Assembly: GCF_002749615.1 (NCBI RefSeq)
Contig: NZ_CP024201.1
Coordinates: 2,914,001 to 2,978,000, forward strand
From: Caulobacter mirabilis
GTDB taxonomy: Bacteria; Pseudomonadota; Alphaproteobacteria; Caulobacterales; Caulobacteraceae
Length of the DNA stretch: 64,000 nt
Direction of reading: 5' to 3'
The translations under genes were made by a program, and so were the position numbers. The notes below the pieces were generated by a model. It saw nothing but the letters and a program-made list of their open reading frames with translations, searched no databases and was not told where the DNA came from. This document shows positions 8,765-20,525 of the stretch, in pieces (positions within the stretch are counted from its first letter, which is position 1; the number at the start of each line of letters is the position of its first letter).

Positions 8765-9601
8765 TCAGCCGATCTTGGCGGGGATTTCGATGGCGCAGGG
8801 GTCGACGCGGCCGTCGGCGCCGCGGGCCTTGTCGATCAGCGCCTTGAAGGCCGGGCCGCGGGTGTCCATCACCTGGATCTTCGGGCGCTGGGCGGCCGGG
8901 ATGTCGGCCAGGACCTTGACCGACTTCATCACGTCGCGCGGCGGCGCGACCGGCTCGCCGGTCTTGATGGCGACCACCACGTCCTGGCCCGAGATCACCC
9001 GCCCCCAGGCCGTGTACTGGCCATCGAGCGAAGCGTACGGGCCGCGCATGAAGAAGAACTGGCTGTTGGCCGAGTTGGGGTTGTTCGAGCGGGCGGCGCC
9101 CATCACGCCCTGGCAGAACAGGCCCCAGGCCGGCGCCTTGCCGTCGACCGAGATCATCATCTGCATGCTGGGCGCGCTGCGCACCGGCACCACGCCGACG
9201 AAGCCGACCTCGGTCGCCTGGGGCACGGCGTTGTCCGCGGGCAGCTTGGCCGCCTCGACGAACGGGACCGAGGCCCCGCGGCGGAACGGGAACTCGGCCT
9301 CGAGGTCGGGCAGGTCCGAGCCGCCGGTGCCGTTGTTCTGAGGGTCCCCGGTCTGGTCCATGAACCCTTCGATGACACGGAAGAATTCGAGCCCGTCGTA
9401 GAAGCCCTTGCGCGCCAGGGTGCGGTAGCGCTCGACGTGGGCCGGGGCCACGTTCGGCTCCATCTCGACGATGATCCGGCCCTTGTTGGTCTCGACGACC
9501 AGGATGTTCTCGGGATCGGGAGTGCGCCAGTCGGACGGCGTCTGAGCGGCCGCGGGCGCGGCGAGCGACAGGAGAACGATCGCGGACAACGCGGACTTCA
9601 T
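8765..9601 (-). CDS. Periplasmic cyclophilin-type peptidyl-prolyl isomerase with C-terminal extension
   Basis: 278 aa. Signal peptide MKSALSAIVLLSLAAPAAAQ, then DWRTPDPENILVVETNKGRI shared closely with the next gene. Core motifs are FFRVIEGFMDQTGDP, NSANSQFFFMRGPYASLDGQ and WGRVISGQDVV. A segment of about 40 residues is inserted in mid-domain, and a C-terminal tail carries one of the only two Cys (FCQGVMGAAR and VDPCAIEIP). First gene of the three-cyclophilin run and a recent-looking duplicate of its neighbour. Confidence 0.92.
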   Translation of the reverse strand: MKSALSAIVLLSLAAPAAAQTPSDWRTPDPENILVVETNKGRIIVEMEPNVAPAHVERYRTLARKGFYDGLEFFRVIEGFMDQTGDPQNNGTGGSDLPDLEAEFPFRRGASVPFVEAAKLPADNAVPQATEVGFVGVVPVRSAPSMQMMISVDGKAPAWGLFCQGVMGAARSNNPNSANSQFFFMRGPYASLDGQYTAWGRVISGQDVVVAIKTGEPVAPPRDVMKSVKVLADIPAAQRPKIQVMDTRGPAFKALIDKARGADGRVDPCAIEIPAKIG

Positions 9602-9673
9602 GGCGAACCTTCTGATGAGACACCCCTGTCGCCTGGGTAGAACGCCGGGCGCGGGTTCACAAGCCTCGGGTGA

Positions 9674-10696
9674 TCAGTCCCGCGCCTCGAACGCGCCGAC
9701 GGTCCAGCGCGCCAGTCGCCAGCGGCCGTCGGCGGACCGCGTCCAGTCCTGACGAAAGGGCGCGACCTTCATTCCCTTGGTGGTGTCGAGCACGATCTGG
9801 CCCGTCGCCCGGGCCTGCACATCCGAACGCGCCTCGACGCCAAGAAGCCCTGCGAAGGCGGTGTTCGGGCGCATCAGCGCGCCGCGCGCCTGGGGATCGC
9901 GGTCGGCCGCCGTCATCCAGAACCGATCGACCGCCTCTCGCCCACGCGCCGGCGGCTTGTCCGGCCATTCCAGGACGGCGGTCGCCTCAAGCCAGTCGCC
10001 TGGCGGGATTCCCAGCGGAGACCCATCGCGCAACGGCGAACGATTCCAGCTGTTGGCGACGTCGGCGGCTGCCGCCCGACGCGTCTCGCCGAGTCGCAGG
10101 CAGGCCCGCAGAATGAAGGCCGGGATGTAGTCGTAGGGCTCCGGCTCCAGGCGTTCGCACCCGGGCAGATTGTTCGCCGCCGCCAGTGACAGCGCCTGCG
10201 CGGCGCCCGCCAGGTCGTCCGGCGCGCAGGTGTCGCGGAACCGCTCGGTGACGCCGTTCGGCCCGATCACCTCGATGGCGAAGGTCCAGGTGTGCAGGCA
10301 GACGGCCTGCGGGTCATAACCGCCAAACGGCCGAGACGCGACGGCCAGCGCCGTCAGCTTCGCGGCCGCCTCGCGCGCCGCCTCGCCGGCCGGCGTCGGC
10401 GGCAGGGGCGCGGCGTCCGGCTCGCCGATCTCGACCATCGCCGGTCCGCCCGCGCGGCTAAGGACGCCGACCAGGGGCAGGTAGCGGTCATGGCCATCGA
10501 TGGTGAACACCCGCACGCCCTCGACACCCTTCGCCGCCAGGCTCTCGGCGTCCGTCGTGCGGAACCGCTTCAGGGTCGCCCTCGGCGTCCCGTCAGGACA
10601 TTCGGCGCGATCGAGGCCGCAGTAGATCAGTGATCGCGGCTCCGGAGATGTCGGCGCTCCGGCCAGCAGGGCCGCCGCGAGCGCCGCGCCGATCAC
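9674..10696 (-). CDS. Hypothetical exported protein
   Basis: 340 aa, with a short signal-like N-terminus (IGAALAAALLAGAPTSPEP). Several Cys (CGLDRAEC, VCLHTWTF, DTCAPDD, GCERLE, RACLRLGE) would suit periplasmic disulfides. The C-terminal third (FWMTAADRDP...DWTRSADGRWRLARWTV) looks like a small alpha/beta fold but no family is recognised. The GTG start overlaps the coaD stop (GTGA), so it is probably translated with coaD; that link may be only organisational. Confidence 0.75.
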   Translation of the reverse strand: MIGAALAAALLAGAPTSPEPRSLIYCGLDRAECPDGTPRATLKRFRTTDAESLAAKGVEGVRVFTIDGHDRYLPLVGVLSRAGGPAMVEIGEPDAAPLPPTPAGEAAREAAAKLTALAVASRPFGGYDPQAVCLHTWTFAIEVIGPNGVTERFRDTCAPDDLAGAAQALSLAAANNLPGCERLEPEPYDYIPAFILRACLRLGETRRAAAADVANSWNRSPLRDGSPLGIPPGDWLEATAVLEWPDKPPARGREAVDRFWMTAADRDPQARGALMRPNTAFAGLLGVEARSDVQARATGQIVLDTTKGMKVAPFRQDWTRSADGRWRLARWTVGAFEARD

Positions 10697-11187
10697 GCGC
10701 GCCCGACCTTCAGCAGCAGGCGTTCAGCGACGCCGGGCGTGACGAACTTGCTGATGTCGCCGCCCAGGATGGCGATTTCCTTGACCAGCCGCGAGGCCAC
10801 GGCCTGGTGCCGCGGGTCGGCCATCAGGAACACCGTCTCGATCTCGCGGTCGAGCTGCTGGTTCATGGCCGTCATCTGGAACTCGTACTCGAAGTCGGCC
10901 ACGGCTCGCAGACCCCGGATGATGCTGCTGGCGTGGACCTCGCGGGCGAAGTGCATGAGCAGGCCCTTGAAGGGGCGCACCTCGATCTCGGCGACCTTGT
11001 TCAGGTGGGCGGTCTCGTCGCGAATGATGGCGACACGTTCCTCCAGGCTGAACATCGGGCCCTTGCCCTCGTTGATCGCCACGCCGATGACCAGCTTGTC
11101 GACCAGCTTCACGGCTCGGCCGATGATGTCCAGATGGCCGTTCGTGATCGGATCGAACGTTCCCGGATAGAGTCCAACTCTCTGCAC
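10693..11187 (-). CDS. coaD: Phosphopantetheine adenylyltransferase
   Basis: 164 aa, standard length. CoaD makes dephospho-CoA from 4'-phosphopantetheine and ATP, the fourth step of CoA synthesis. It has the nucleotidyltransferase motif YPGTFDPITNGHLDII (T/HxGH class) at the N-terminus, IIRGLRAVADFEYEFQM in the middle and the ISKFVTP-type end of the active site. It starts 46 bp after the gyrA stop on the same strand and overlaps the next gene by 4 bp. Confidence 0.97.
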   Translation of the reverse strand: MQRVGLYPGTFDPITNGHLDIIGRAVKLVDKLVIGVAINEGKGPMFSLEERVAIIRDETAHLNKVAEIEVRPFKGLLMHFAREVHASSIIRGLRAVADFEYEFQMTAMNQQLDREIETVFLMADPRHQAVASRLVKEIAILGGDISKFVTPGVAERLLLKVGRA

Positions 11188-11233
11188 CCAAGACCCCTTC
11201 TTGCGCCGCGACCCGGCGCAAGCCAGGCCTCAC

Positions 11234-14029
<2,796 letters not shown>

Positions 14030-14114
14030 AAAACGTCCGTCTGCTAGTTAACATCTGGAACCCCCGGACGCCACCTTTCGGCGCCGTTTCGCCGCTTACC
14101 AGGAGACTGCCATC

Positions 14115-14630
14115 ATGCGTTTGATTCCTTTGGCCTTTGTCGTCGCCGCCATCGCCCTGCCCGCCCTCGCCGCCCCGGCCTCGGTGACCGTGGCCCTGAA
14201 GGGCCCCAAGGGCGAGGACATGGGAACGGCCGTGGTCACCGAGGGGACCAAGGGCGTCCTGGTGCGCGTAGAGGCCAAGGGCCTGACGCCGGGCTGGCAC
14301 GGGCTGCACTTCCACGAGAAGGCCGACTGCTCCAGCGCCGACTTCAAGTCGGCCGGCGGCCATGTCCATGACGCCACCCCCGTGGTCCACGGCTTCCTGG
14401 CCGAAGGCAGCAATGACGGGGGCGACCTGCCCAACATCTGGGCCGGCGCGGACGGCGTGGCCAAGGCCGACGTGTTCTCGACCTTCGTGGAGCTGGGCGA
14501 AGCCCACTCGCGCCCGAGCCTGAAGGACGCCGACGGTTCGGCCATCGTCATCCACGCCAAGGCGGACGACTACGCGAGCCAGCCGATCGGCGGCGCCGGC
14601 GACCGCGTCGCCTGTGGCGTGATCAAGTGA
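14115..14630 (+). CDS. sodC: Periplasmic Cu/Zn superoxide dismutase
   Basis: 171 aa with signal peptide RLIPLAFVVAAIALPALA. SodC dismutates superoxide in the periplasm. Copper ligands are in LHFHEKADC and IVIHAKADD; the bridging and zinc region is GGHVHDATPVVHG...NDGGDLPN. The position where many SodC proteins have His (PHAGDLPN) is Asp here (NDGGDLPN). The disulfide pair is KADC and RVACGVI; the catalytic Arg is in AGDRVACG. It is divergent from gyrA. A short duplication of GGCGTGATCAAGT straddles its stop codon. Confidence 0.93.
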   Translation: MRLIPLAFVVAAIALPALAAPASVTVALKGPKGEDMGTAVVTEGTKGVLVRVEAKGLTPGWHGLHFHEKADCSSADFKSAGGHVHDATPVVHGFLAEGSNDGGDLPNIWAGADGVAKADVFSTFVELGEAHSRPSLKDADGSAIVIHAKADDYASQPIGGAGDRVACGVIK

Positions 14631-14648
14631 GGGGCGTGATCAAGTAGG
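14617..14648. repeat. Short tandem duplication across the sodC stop
   Basis: GGCGTGATCAAGT occurs twice head to tail, separated only by GAGG. The first copy encodes the last SodC residues and stop; the second falls in the gap and reaches the stop of the converging EamA gene. It looks like a replication-slippage duplication. Function, if any, unknown. Confidence 0.7.
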
Positions 14649-15563
14649 ATCGACCCGGCTACGGGCGGCCGCAGCGGCGGCCGCTCGTCGCTCCGACAGG
14701 GCGACCAGGGCGACGCCGACCAGGGTCGCTCCGCCTCCAAGGGCCAGGTTGAGGGTCATATGGTCGCCCATCAGCCCGATGCCCAGGCCGCAGGAGACCA
14801 GCGGCGTCAGCAGGAACCATGGCGTCACGCGCCCCGCTTCCCGCCTCTGCACCAGCCAGAACAGCAGCGCCGTCGCGCCGACGGTCGAGGCCAGGGCCGC
14901 GAACAGCACCGTGCCCCAGACCAGCCAGCTCGCGTCGGCCATCGCCCCGACCACGTCGCCCTCGAAGGCGAACGAGGCGCCCAGCAGGATCGGCGCAGCG
15001 ACGACCGAGGTCATCGCCTGCATCTTCAGCGGCGGCACGCCCGGCATCCGGCGCACGAACACCGTCCCCAGGGCCCACAGGGCGCTCGCCAGCAGGCCGA
15101 TAGCGATCCCGGGCAGGTCGCCGGCCCCTTTCGGGTCCAGGCTCATCCAGGCCACGCCCAGGAAGGCGATGATCATCCCCGCCAGGGCTGATCGTGTCAT
15201 GGTCTCCCCCAGGACCCGCCAGGCGAAGAAGGCGGTCATCGGGATCCAGAGCTGGAGGGCGACCACCATCGGACTCAGGTTCTCGATCATCGAGAAGCCC
15301 CAGTAGATCAGGCCAAAATGCAGTGGGCCGATCATCAGGATGATCGGCAGCACCTGCCGAAGCGGCGGGAACGGCGGCCTCAGGAACGGCCACAGCACCA
15401 GCAGGGCGATGCCGAAGCGCAGGCCTCCGACCAGCAGCGGCGGCAGGGCGCCGGTCGCCACCTTGGCGGCGGCGTTGTTGATCCCCCAGACCAGGATGAT
15501 GACCGCGATGGCGGCCCATTCGATGGGGGCGAAAGGCGTCCGGGAGGCGGGGGAAGCGGTCAC
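14640..15563 (-). CDS. EamA/DMT-superfamily permease
   Basis: 307 aa, with about ten hydrophobic segments in two homologous halves, the standard EamA arrangement. The first helix carries VIILVWGINNAAAKVATG and the repeat signature appears as ALQLWIPMTAFFAWRVLGE. Family members export amino acids or other small metabolites across the inner membrane; the substrate cannot be read from sequence. The GTG at 15563 is the likely start. It converges on sodC with 9 bp between the stops. Confidence 0.92.
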   Translation of the reverse strand: MTASPASRTPFAPIEWAAIAVIILVWGINNAAAKVATGALPPLLVGGLRFGIALLVLWPFLRPPFPPLRQVLPIILMIGPLHFGLIYWGFSMIENLSPMVVALQLWIPMTAFFAWRVLGETMTRSALAGMIIAFLGVAWMSLDPKGAGDLPGIAIGLLASALWALGTVFVRRMPGVPPLKMQAMTSVVAAPILLGASFAFEGDVVGAMADASWLVWGTVLFAALASTVGATALLFWLVQRREAGRVTPWFLLTPLVSCGLGIGLMGDHMTLNLALGGGATLVGVALVALSERRAAAAAAARSRVDPT

Positions 15564-15730
15564 CCGGCGCTCTTCGCACGAGGCGGGGATCGAGCGAAAG
15601 ACCCGCGTCGGTCAAACCAGGTTACCGACTGCGAGCAGGCGCGTCCGGCGGCCGCCTCAGTCGCACGACAAGCCCGACGCCGCGCTGAAGGCGGTCCCCG
15701 ACAAGGGCGGCGTGGTCGGCGAGGGCCGCC

Positions 15731-16831
15731 CTAAGGCGCGCGCTCCTGATCGAGCGGCAACCGCTCCTGGATGCTGTCGACCAGCTTGCGCGACCAGACG
15801 CCGTCCGCGCTGCCATTGGCCAGATAGACGATGACGTAGCGTTCGCTCAGGTCGCCCTTGAACAGCAGCCGCACCCGCAGCTTGGCGGCGCCGTCGTGGC
15901 CGACCTCGCGCCAGGCGCCGGCCTCGCCGTAGTCCCAGCCGCTCGCGAAAAAGCCGGTGTTCCCGTTGGCGAAGGCGTGCGGGCGCCAGAGCTCCACGAG
16001 CCTGGCGGGCGGGACCAGACGCCCGGCGGCGAGGGCGTCGAGGAAGACGGCCAGATCGGCGGCCGTCGCATAGCCGTCGGCGTGGGATTGGGCGTAGACC
16101 GGCCAGGCGATGGGCGGCGCAGGCGCGATCCGTCCGTTCTCGCCCTGATAGTCGGCGGCCAATCGGTCGTCCGGGACGCCTTGGCGGCCGAGCCAGACGT
16201 TCTTGAGCCCGAGCGTGTCGACGATCCGCTCCCGAACCAGGTCGCCGTAGGACTTGCCCGTCACCGCTTCGAGAACGGCGGCGAGAACCAGATAGTTGGT
16301 CTGGGTGTAGCGCGTCTTCGTGTCGGCGGGCTCGACCAGCGGCTTGCCGTCCAGGGCCGCAAGCGCGGCCTCGCGGGTCGAGGGGAATGGCCTGGAGAGA
16401 TCGGCCGGATCGAAGTATTCCGGCGCGCCCGACACATGGTCCAGGAACTGGCGGACCGTGATGGCGCGCCAGGCCGGCGGCAGGGTCTGGACATAGCGCG
16501 CGGCCGGCGCGTCGAGGTCCAGCCGGCCGGCCTCGACTTCCTGGAAGAGAAGGACGCTGGCGAACAGCTTGCTGACCGAGAAGACGCCGAAGACCGTGTC
16601 CGGAGTCACCGCTCCGCCGCCGTCGATCCGGCGCATCCCGGCATAGCCCTCGTAGATCGTCCGGCCGTTGTGCGTGACCACGACGGCTTGCGCCGGAATG
16701 CCGTGCTCCCGGGCGTTGGCGGCGACGATCGCGTCGAGCTCGGCCCGGGACGGCGGCCCCTCCTGGGCGGCGCAGGCGGTCGCCATGCCGAGCAACGCGA
16801 CGCAGAACAACGCCAGCCGGACCCTACCCAT
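15731..16831 (-). CDS. Beta-lactamase-related serine hydrolase (class C/PBP4* fold)
   Basis: 366 aa, exported (LALFCVALLGMATACA, possibly a poor lipobox). Motif 1 is SVSK (Ser85, Lys88) and motif 2 is the YTQTNY region. The family includes esterases, D-amino-acid peptidases and class C-like lactamases; nothing here proves beta-lactam hydrolysis. The ATG at 16831 is preferred because the signal peptide starts there and a G-rich ribosome site lies upstream; an in-frame start at 16876 adds an unlikely basic leader. Monocistronic by spacing. Confidence 0.88.
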   Translation of the reverse strand: MGRVRLALFCVALLGMATACAAQEGPPSRAELDAIVAANAREHGIPAQAVVVTHNGRTIYEGYAGMRRIDGGGAVTPDTVFGVFSVSKLFASVLLFQEVEAGRLDLDAPAARYVQTLPPAWRAITVRQFLDHVSGAPEYFDPADLSRPFPSTREAALAALDGKPLVEPADTKTRYTQTNYLVLAAVLEAVTGKSYGDLVRERIVDTLGLKNVWLGRQGVPDDRLAADYQGENGRIAPAPPIAWPVYAQSHADGYATAADLAVFLDALAAGRLVPPARLVELWRPHAFANGNTGFFASGWDYGEAGAWREVGHDGAAKLRVRLLFKGDLSERYVIVYLANGSADGVWSRKLVDSIQERLPLDQERAP

Positions 16832-16931
16832 GCTCCGGCCCCTCCCCGCGGCCTGCTCTCGGACTCGATCCGACACTAGCCGATCTTGAGCGCGCTTGAA
16901 GCCGCCCGCGAGCGCGACCAGCCGGCTGGGT

Positions 16932-18641
16932 TCAAGCGAGGCCGGACAGCAGCCGACGACAGCCTTCGCGGTCCTCGGGGTCCATGTCTGAGCGAAGCTC
17001 GAACCTCTGGAAGCGCACGCGCGCCCTGCCCTCCGGCCGGTAGGTCACCACGCGTTGGGAGCTGTCCGGCTCGACCACGCGGTAGGTCAGCGGCGTCTGG
17101 CTGTCGCGGGATGGGATCTCGCTGATCCGGATGCGGTCGCCGTCCTTCAACCCGGCCCGCGCGGCGGGTCCGTCCGGGACAAGGCCGACAATCCGACGGC
17201 CATTGCGGAAAGTGGCCTCCAGATCGAACCCTCGCTCGAAGACCGGCTGCTCGGTCCAGACGATCCGGCCACAACGGGCGAACAGGTCGGCGGGCAGCTC
17301 GATCCGCCGTCCCGCCTCGACATGGGCGACGATGTCCGACCGCAGATCCTCGCCGCCGGCCTTCAGGACCGCCAGAGGAAACAGCTCGTTGGCCGGGATG
17401 CGGCGGCCCGCGACCTCGTTCGCGCGCGCCATCGACCGCTGCGTGCGCAGCACGGCGTCGAGGCCGATCCGCCCCTTCGACGCCGCGCGAAGACGACGGT
17501 CCCACAGGATCGCCAACAGTCGCCCCCGGTCGTAGGGCAGCTTGCCGACGTCGAAATCGCTGCCGCGCCTTTCCTGGATGACCCGGTTCGGCGCCTCGGC
17601 GACCGGCGAGAGGCCGTAGCGCAGCAGCGACTCGTTCAGGTCGGCGGCGAAGTCCTCAAGCGTCCAAAGACGCGCCCGCAGCAGGGCGCGGGCCGCGACC
17701 GCCTCCGTGAATCCCTCGTTGAACCAGGCCGACAGGTTGTCCTCGGTCTCGGGAAAGCCGCCGAGCTGACGGGAAATCCAGGCATGGACGTGCTCGTGAG
17801 CGAAGATGCGTCGGAAATCGCGCAGGTCCGCGTCCGCCCCGGCGACGACCAGGAACCCGCCGGCCAGTCCGCGTCCCCCGAAGTCGCCGCCGGACAACTG
17901 CAGCACCGGCACGAACATCCGTTGCGGTCGGTCGCCCCAATAGGCGAAGTCGGCCGCGAACACGCTGAGCATCAGATCGGTCGCAAGGGCAGGCGACATC
18001 CGCCAGCCTGCCTCGCGGTAGTAGAGGTCCAGCCCGGCGTCCGCCCTCCTGGCCTTCGCCAGCCGCCAGCCCTTGCCGCCGAGCAGGAAGGCGTCCTCCA
18101 CGGCGGAGACCGTGGCGCCCTGCCCGACATTCGAGACGCCGATCCATTCCGGCGGCAGGGCGGTCCAGCGAAGGACGACGGGGGTCGCCGCGCGCCCGGC
18201 CGGACGCGCGAGCACGGCGTCGCCATGGCCGGCGAACCAGTCCGACTGCAGCAGCGGTCGGAACGGCTGGCCGTCGGGAACCCTGTCGTAGCCGCTGATC
18301 ACCCGATACGAGACCGTGATCGGGGCGCCCGCGGCGTGCCGAACCGTGACCGCGCCGGGAGCGTCGGCCGCCGCCTCGCCGCCGTCGATCGCGATGGCCT
18401 CGAGATAGGGCGCGCGCTCGCCGTCGGCGACCCCGCCCGTCGGGAGGAGGACCAGGGTCTCGCCGTCCAGGTCCCCCCGGAACGACAGGGCGACCTTGAG
18501 CGCCTCCAGCCTGCCGTCCCGCAGCACCGGCGCGAGCTCATACTCCACCGGGACGCGCTCGGGACGCGACGAGGCCTGCACGGGCGCCGTGGAGACCCCG
18601 CAGACGAACAGCAGACACGCAAACAGCAGGCGCAGAACCAT
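16932..18641 (-). CDS. M61-like exported metallopeptidase with C-terminal PDZ domain
   Basis: About 569 aa with signal peptide VLRLLFACLLFVCGVSTAPVQA. After a beta-rich N-terminal half comes the zinc motif HEHVH (His282, Glu283, His286) followed by W; the third ligand is probably Glu309 in WFNEGFTE, as in gluzincins of the M61 (glycyl aminopeptidase) group. Near the C-terminus GLVPDGPAARAGLKDGDRI is a PDZ ligand-binding segment. It probably trims periplasmic peptides. An in-frame TTG at 18668 is an alternative start. Confidence 0.82.
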   Translation of the reverse strand: MVLRLLFACLLFVCGVSTAPVQASSRPERVPVEYELAPVLRDGRLEALKVALSFRGDLDGETLVLLPTGGVADGERAPYLEAIAIDGGEAAADAPGAVTVRHAAGAPITVSYRVISGYDRVPDGQPFRPLLQSDWFAGHGDAVLARPAGRAATPVVLRWTALPPEWIGVSNVGQGATVSAVEDAFLLGGKGWRLAKARRADAGLDLYYREAGWRMSPALATDLMLSVFAADFAYWGDRPQRMFVPVLQLSGGDFGGRGLAGGFLVVAGADADLRDFRRIFAHEHVHAWISRQLGGFPETEDNLSAWFNEGFTEAVAARALLRARLWTLEDFAADLNESLLRYGLSPVAEAPNRVIQERRGSDFDVGKLPYDRGRLLAILWDRRLRAASKGRIGLDAVLRTQRSMARANEVAGRRIPANELFPLAVLKAGGEDLRSDIVAHVEAGRRIELPADLFARCGRIVWTEQPVFERGFDLEATFRNGRRIVGLVPDGPAARAGLKDGDRIRISEIPSRDSQTPLTYRVVEPDSSQRVVTYRPEGRARVRFQRFELRSDMDPEDREGCRRLLSGLA

Positions 18642-18698
18642 TCCCCCGATCGACCGGACGGTCGCCAAGGACCGTCCAACGGCCTTCGCGTCTCGTGC

Positions 18699-19208
18699 TT
18701 AGAACGGGATCTCGTCGTCCAGGTCCGCCGAGAAGTTCTCACGCGGGCCGGACGGCTGGCTGCGACCGCCGCCGCTGGAGCCGCCGAACGAACCGCCGCC
18801 GCCCGAGTAGCCGCCGCCGAAGTCGCCGTCGTCGCGCATCGCGCCGCCGCCGTCGCCGCGGCCGCCCAGCATGGTCAGCTCGCCGCGGAACTTCTGCAGC
18901 ACGATCTCGGTCGAGTACTTCTCCTGGCCCGATTGGTCGGTCCACTTGCGGGTCTGCAGGGCCCCCTCGATGTAAACCGTCGAGCCCTTCTTCAGGTACT
19001 GCTCGGCGACCTTGACCAGGTTGTCGTTGAAGATGACCACCCGGTGCCACTCGGTGCGCTCCTTGCGCTCGCCCGAGGCGCGGTCGCGCCAGGTCTCGGA
19101 GGTGGCCAGCCGCAGATTGGCGACCCGGTCGCCGGAGTTCAGGGTGCGGATTTCGGGATCGGCGCCCAGGTTGCCGACCAGAATGACCTTGTTGACGCTG
19201 CCCGCCAT
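18699..19208 (-). CDS. ssb: Single-stranded DNA-binding protein
   Basis: 169 aa. The N-terminal OB fold starts [20 protein letters not shown] and contains [20 protein letters not shown]. It is followed by a Gly/Ser-rich flexible linker and the acidic tip DLDDEIPF that docks replication and repair partners. It coats ssDNA in replication, recombination and repair. It is monocistronic, with about 190 bp of upstream non-coding DNA. Confidence 0.98.
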   Translation of the reverse strand: MAGSVNKVILVGNLGADPEIRTLNSGDRVANLRLATSETWRDRASGERKERTEWHRVVIFNDNLVKVAEQYLKKGSTVYIEGALQTRKWTDQSGQEKYSTEIVLQKFRGELTMLGGRGDGGGAMRDDGDFGGGYSGGGGSFGGSSGGGRSQPSGPRENFSADLDDEIPF

Positions 19209-19395
19209 GGGGTTCTCCTCACGCCCGGCGACCGATGCCCGCTCTCGAGGCCTGACGATCAGGCCTCCGGGCCGCGCCGGAATCTGACCCGCAGGTTTAG
19301 CGGGCGTTAACGAATGGCGGAAGCATGTTCACACAATGTTCCTGTGTGCAAGTGGCGAAATCCTGAAGGACCTCGCCACAGGCCGGCGCCGGTCC

Positions 19396-19782
19396 CTACT
19401 GGACGGCGCCCGGCATGATCAGGCGGCCGTCGCCCGAACGGACCAGCATCAGATACTCCGTGCCGCCCCACTTCTGGGCGCGGTAGATGCCGTCGCGGCG
19501 CAGCATGATGAAGCTGCCTTGATAGGCCCCGGCCATCTCGCGGGTCTGGCCGCCCATGCGCAGGAAGCGCAGCCGCATGCCCTCGAGCTGCGCGGCGCAG
19601 TTCTCGATGTTGGGCATGTTGCGGGCGACGACGTTGAACTGATGCGTTCCGTCGGTCTTGGTGCCCACGTGGTAGCAGACGCCGGTATCCAGCGGCGCCT
19701 CGAGCGTGGGCTTGCCGCAGGCGGCGAGCGCGACGGCCGAGACGGCGAGAACGGCGGTGACGGCGGCGATCCGGAGGGTCAT
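19396..19782 (-). CDS. Hypothetical lipoprotein
   Basis: 128 aa; signal VTAVLAVSAVALAACGKP with lipobox LAAC. The mature part (CYHVGTKTDGTHQFNVVARN...) is a small soluble domain with two further Cys that could pair. No family recognised. The ATG at 19782 follows a purine-rich stretch only loosely, but it is the one that gives a complete signal peptide; the frame extends upstream without homology. The next gene upstream on the same strand is 32 bp away, so the two may be co-transcribed. Confidence 0.75.
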   Translation of the reverse strand: MTLRIAAVTAVLAVSAVALAACGKPTLEAPLDTGVCYHVGTKTDGTHQFNVVARNMPNIENCAAQLEGMRLRFLRMGGQTREMAGAYQGSFIMLRRDGIYRAQKWGGTEYLMLVRSGDGRLIMPGAVQ

Positions 19783-19814
19783 GCGGGCGAGCCTATGCGG
19801 GCGTGGGGACCGGC

Positions 19815-20480
19815 TCAACCCACCGGCGGGATAGCGCAGTTGGCGCCCTGGTCGACCAGGGTGCGGAACCGGCGATTGTCGTTCGAGATCTCGACCCGGT
19901 CCTTGACCAGGCGCAGGGTCTGTTCGCCCCAGCGGCCGTAGGTCGCGCCGCCGCGCTTTTCGCACTGGCCGCTGAACAGGGTCTGGACGCAGCCGTTGAG
20001 GTCCATCGATCCTACCGTCGACCAGGCCCCGCCCGCATAGCGCAGGCAGGCCGAGCCGGCGGTCGGCGCGGCGGTCGGCGCCGTGTGCTCGACGACGGCC
20101 GGCGCGGGCGTCGCGACGACCTCCTTGGGCGGCAGCGGCGCCAGGATGGTGCCGGCCACGTCGGCGGCGGCCAGAGCTCCGGTCTCGTCGACGCCGACGT
20201 CCAGCGCGCCGGTGGCGACGCCATTGCGCTTGGCGCAGTCGGCCAGGGTCACCTCGCCGACGAACTGGCCCGCCACGAAACAGCGGATCGGACGGGAGGC
20301 GTCCAGCTTGGTGTCGTCGTCGCGGCCGGTCTCGACCACCAGACCGCCCTGAGAGGCCGGCGGCGGCTTATCGGAACCCTTGTCGCCCCGCATGATCGAG
20401 ACGGCGATGAGGGCGCCCAGGAGCAGGGCGACCCCGCCTCCGATGGCGAGCACGATCCGGCGGTCTTTCAGCAGGTCCAT
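19815..20480 (-). CDS. Hypothetical single-pass membrane protein
   Basis: 221 aa: short cytosolic N-terminus, one membrane helix (RIVLAIGGGVALLLGALIAV), then an outside region with a Pro/Ala linker around residues 110-140. Five Cys are spread through the domain (RCFVAG, LADCAKR, SACLRY, LNGCVQT, GQCEKRG), and a final one sits at GANCAIPPVG. They suggest disulfides. No known domain recognised. It lies just downstream of the FlaEY-like gene on the same strand (45 bp gap) and could belong to that transcript. Confidence 0.75.
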   Translation of the reverse strand: MDLLKDRRIVLAIGGGVALLLGALIAVSIMRGDKGSDKPPPASQGGLVVETGRDDDTKLDASRPIRCFVAGQFVGEVTLADCAKRNGVATGALDVGVDETGALAAADVAGTILAPLPPKEVVATPAPAVVEHTAPTAAPTAGSACLRYAGGAWSTVGSMDLNGCVQTLFSGQCEKRGGATYGRWGEQTLRLVKDRVEISNDNRRFRTLVDQGANCAIPPVG

Positions 20481-20525
20481 GTCATCCCGCTAACCTGCGT
20501 CCTTGACGCTTTCAAGTCCGCGAGA

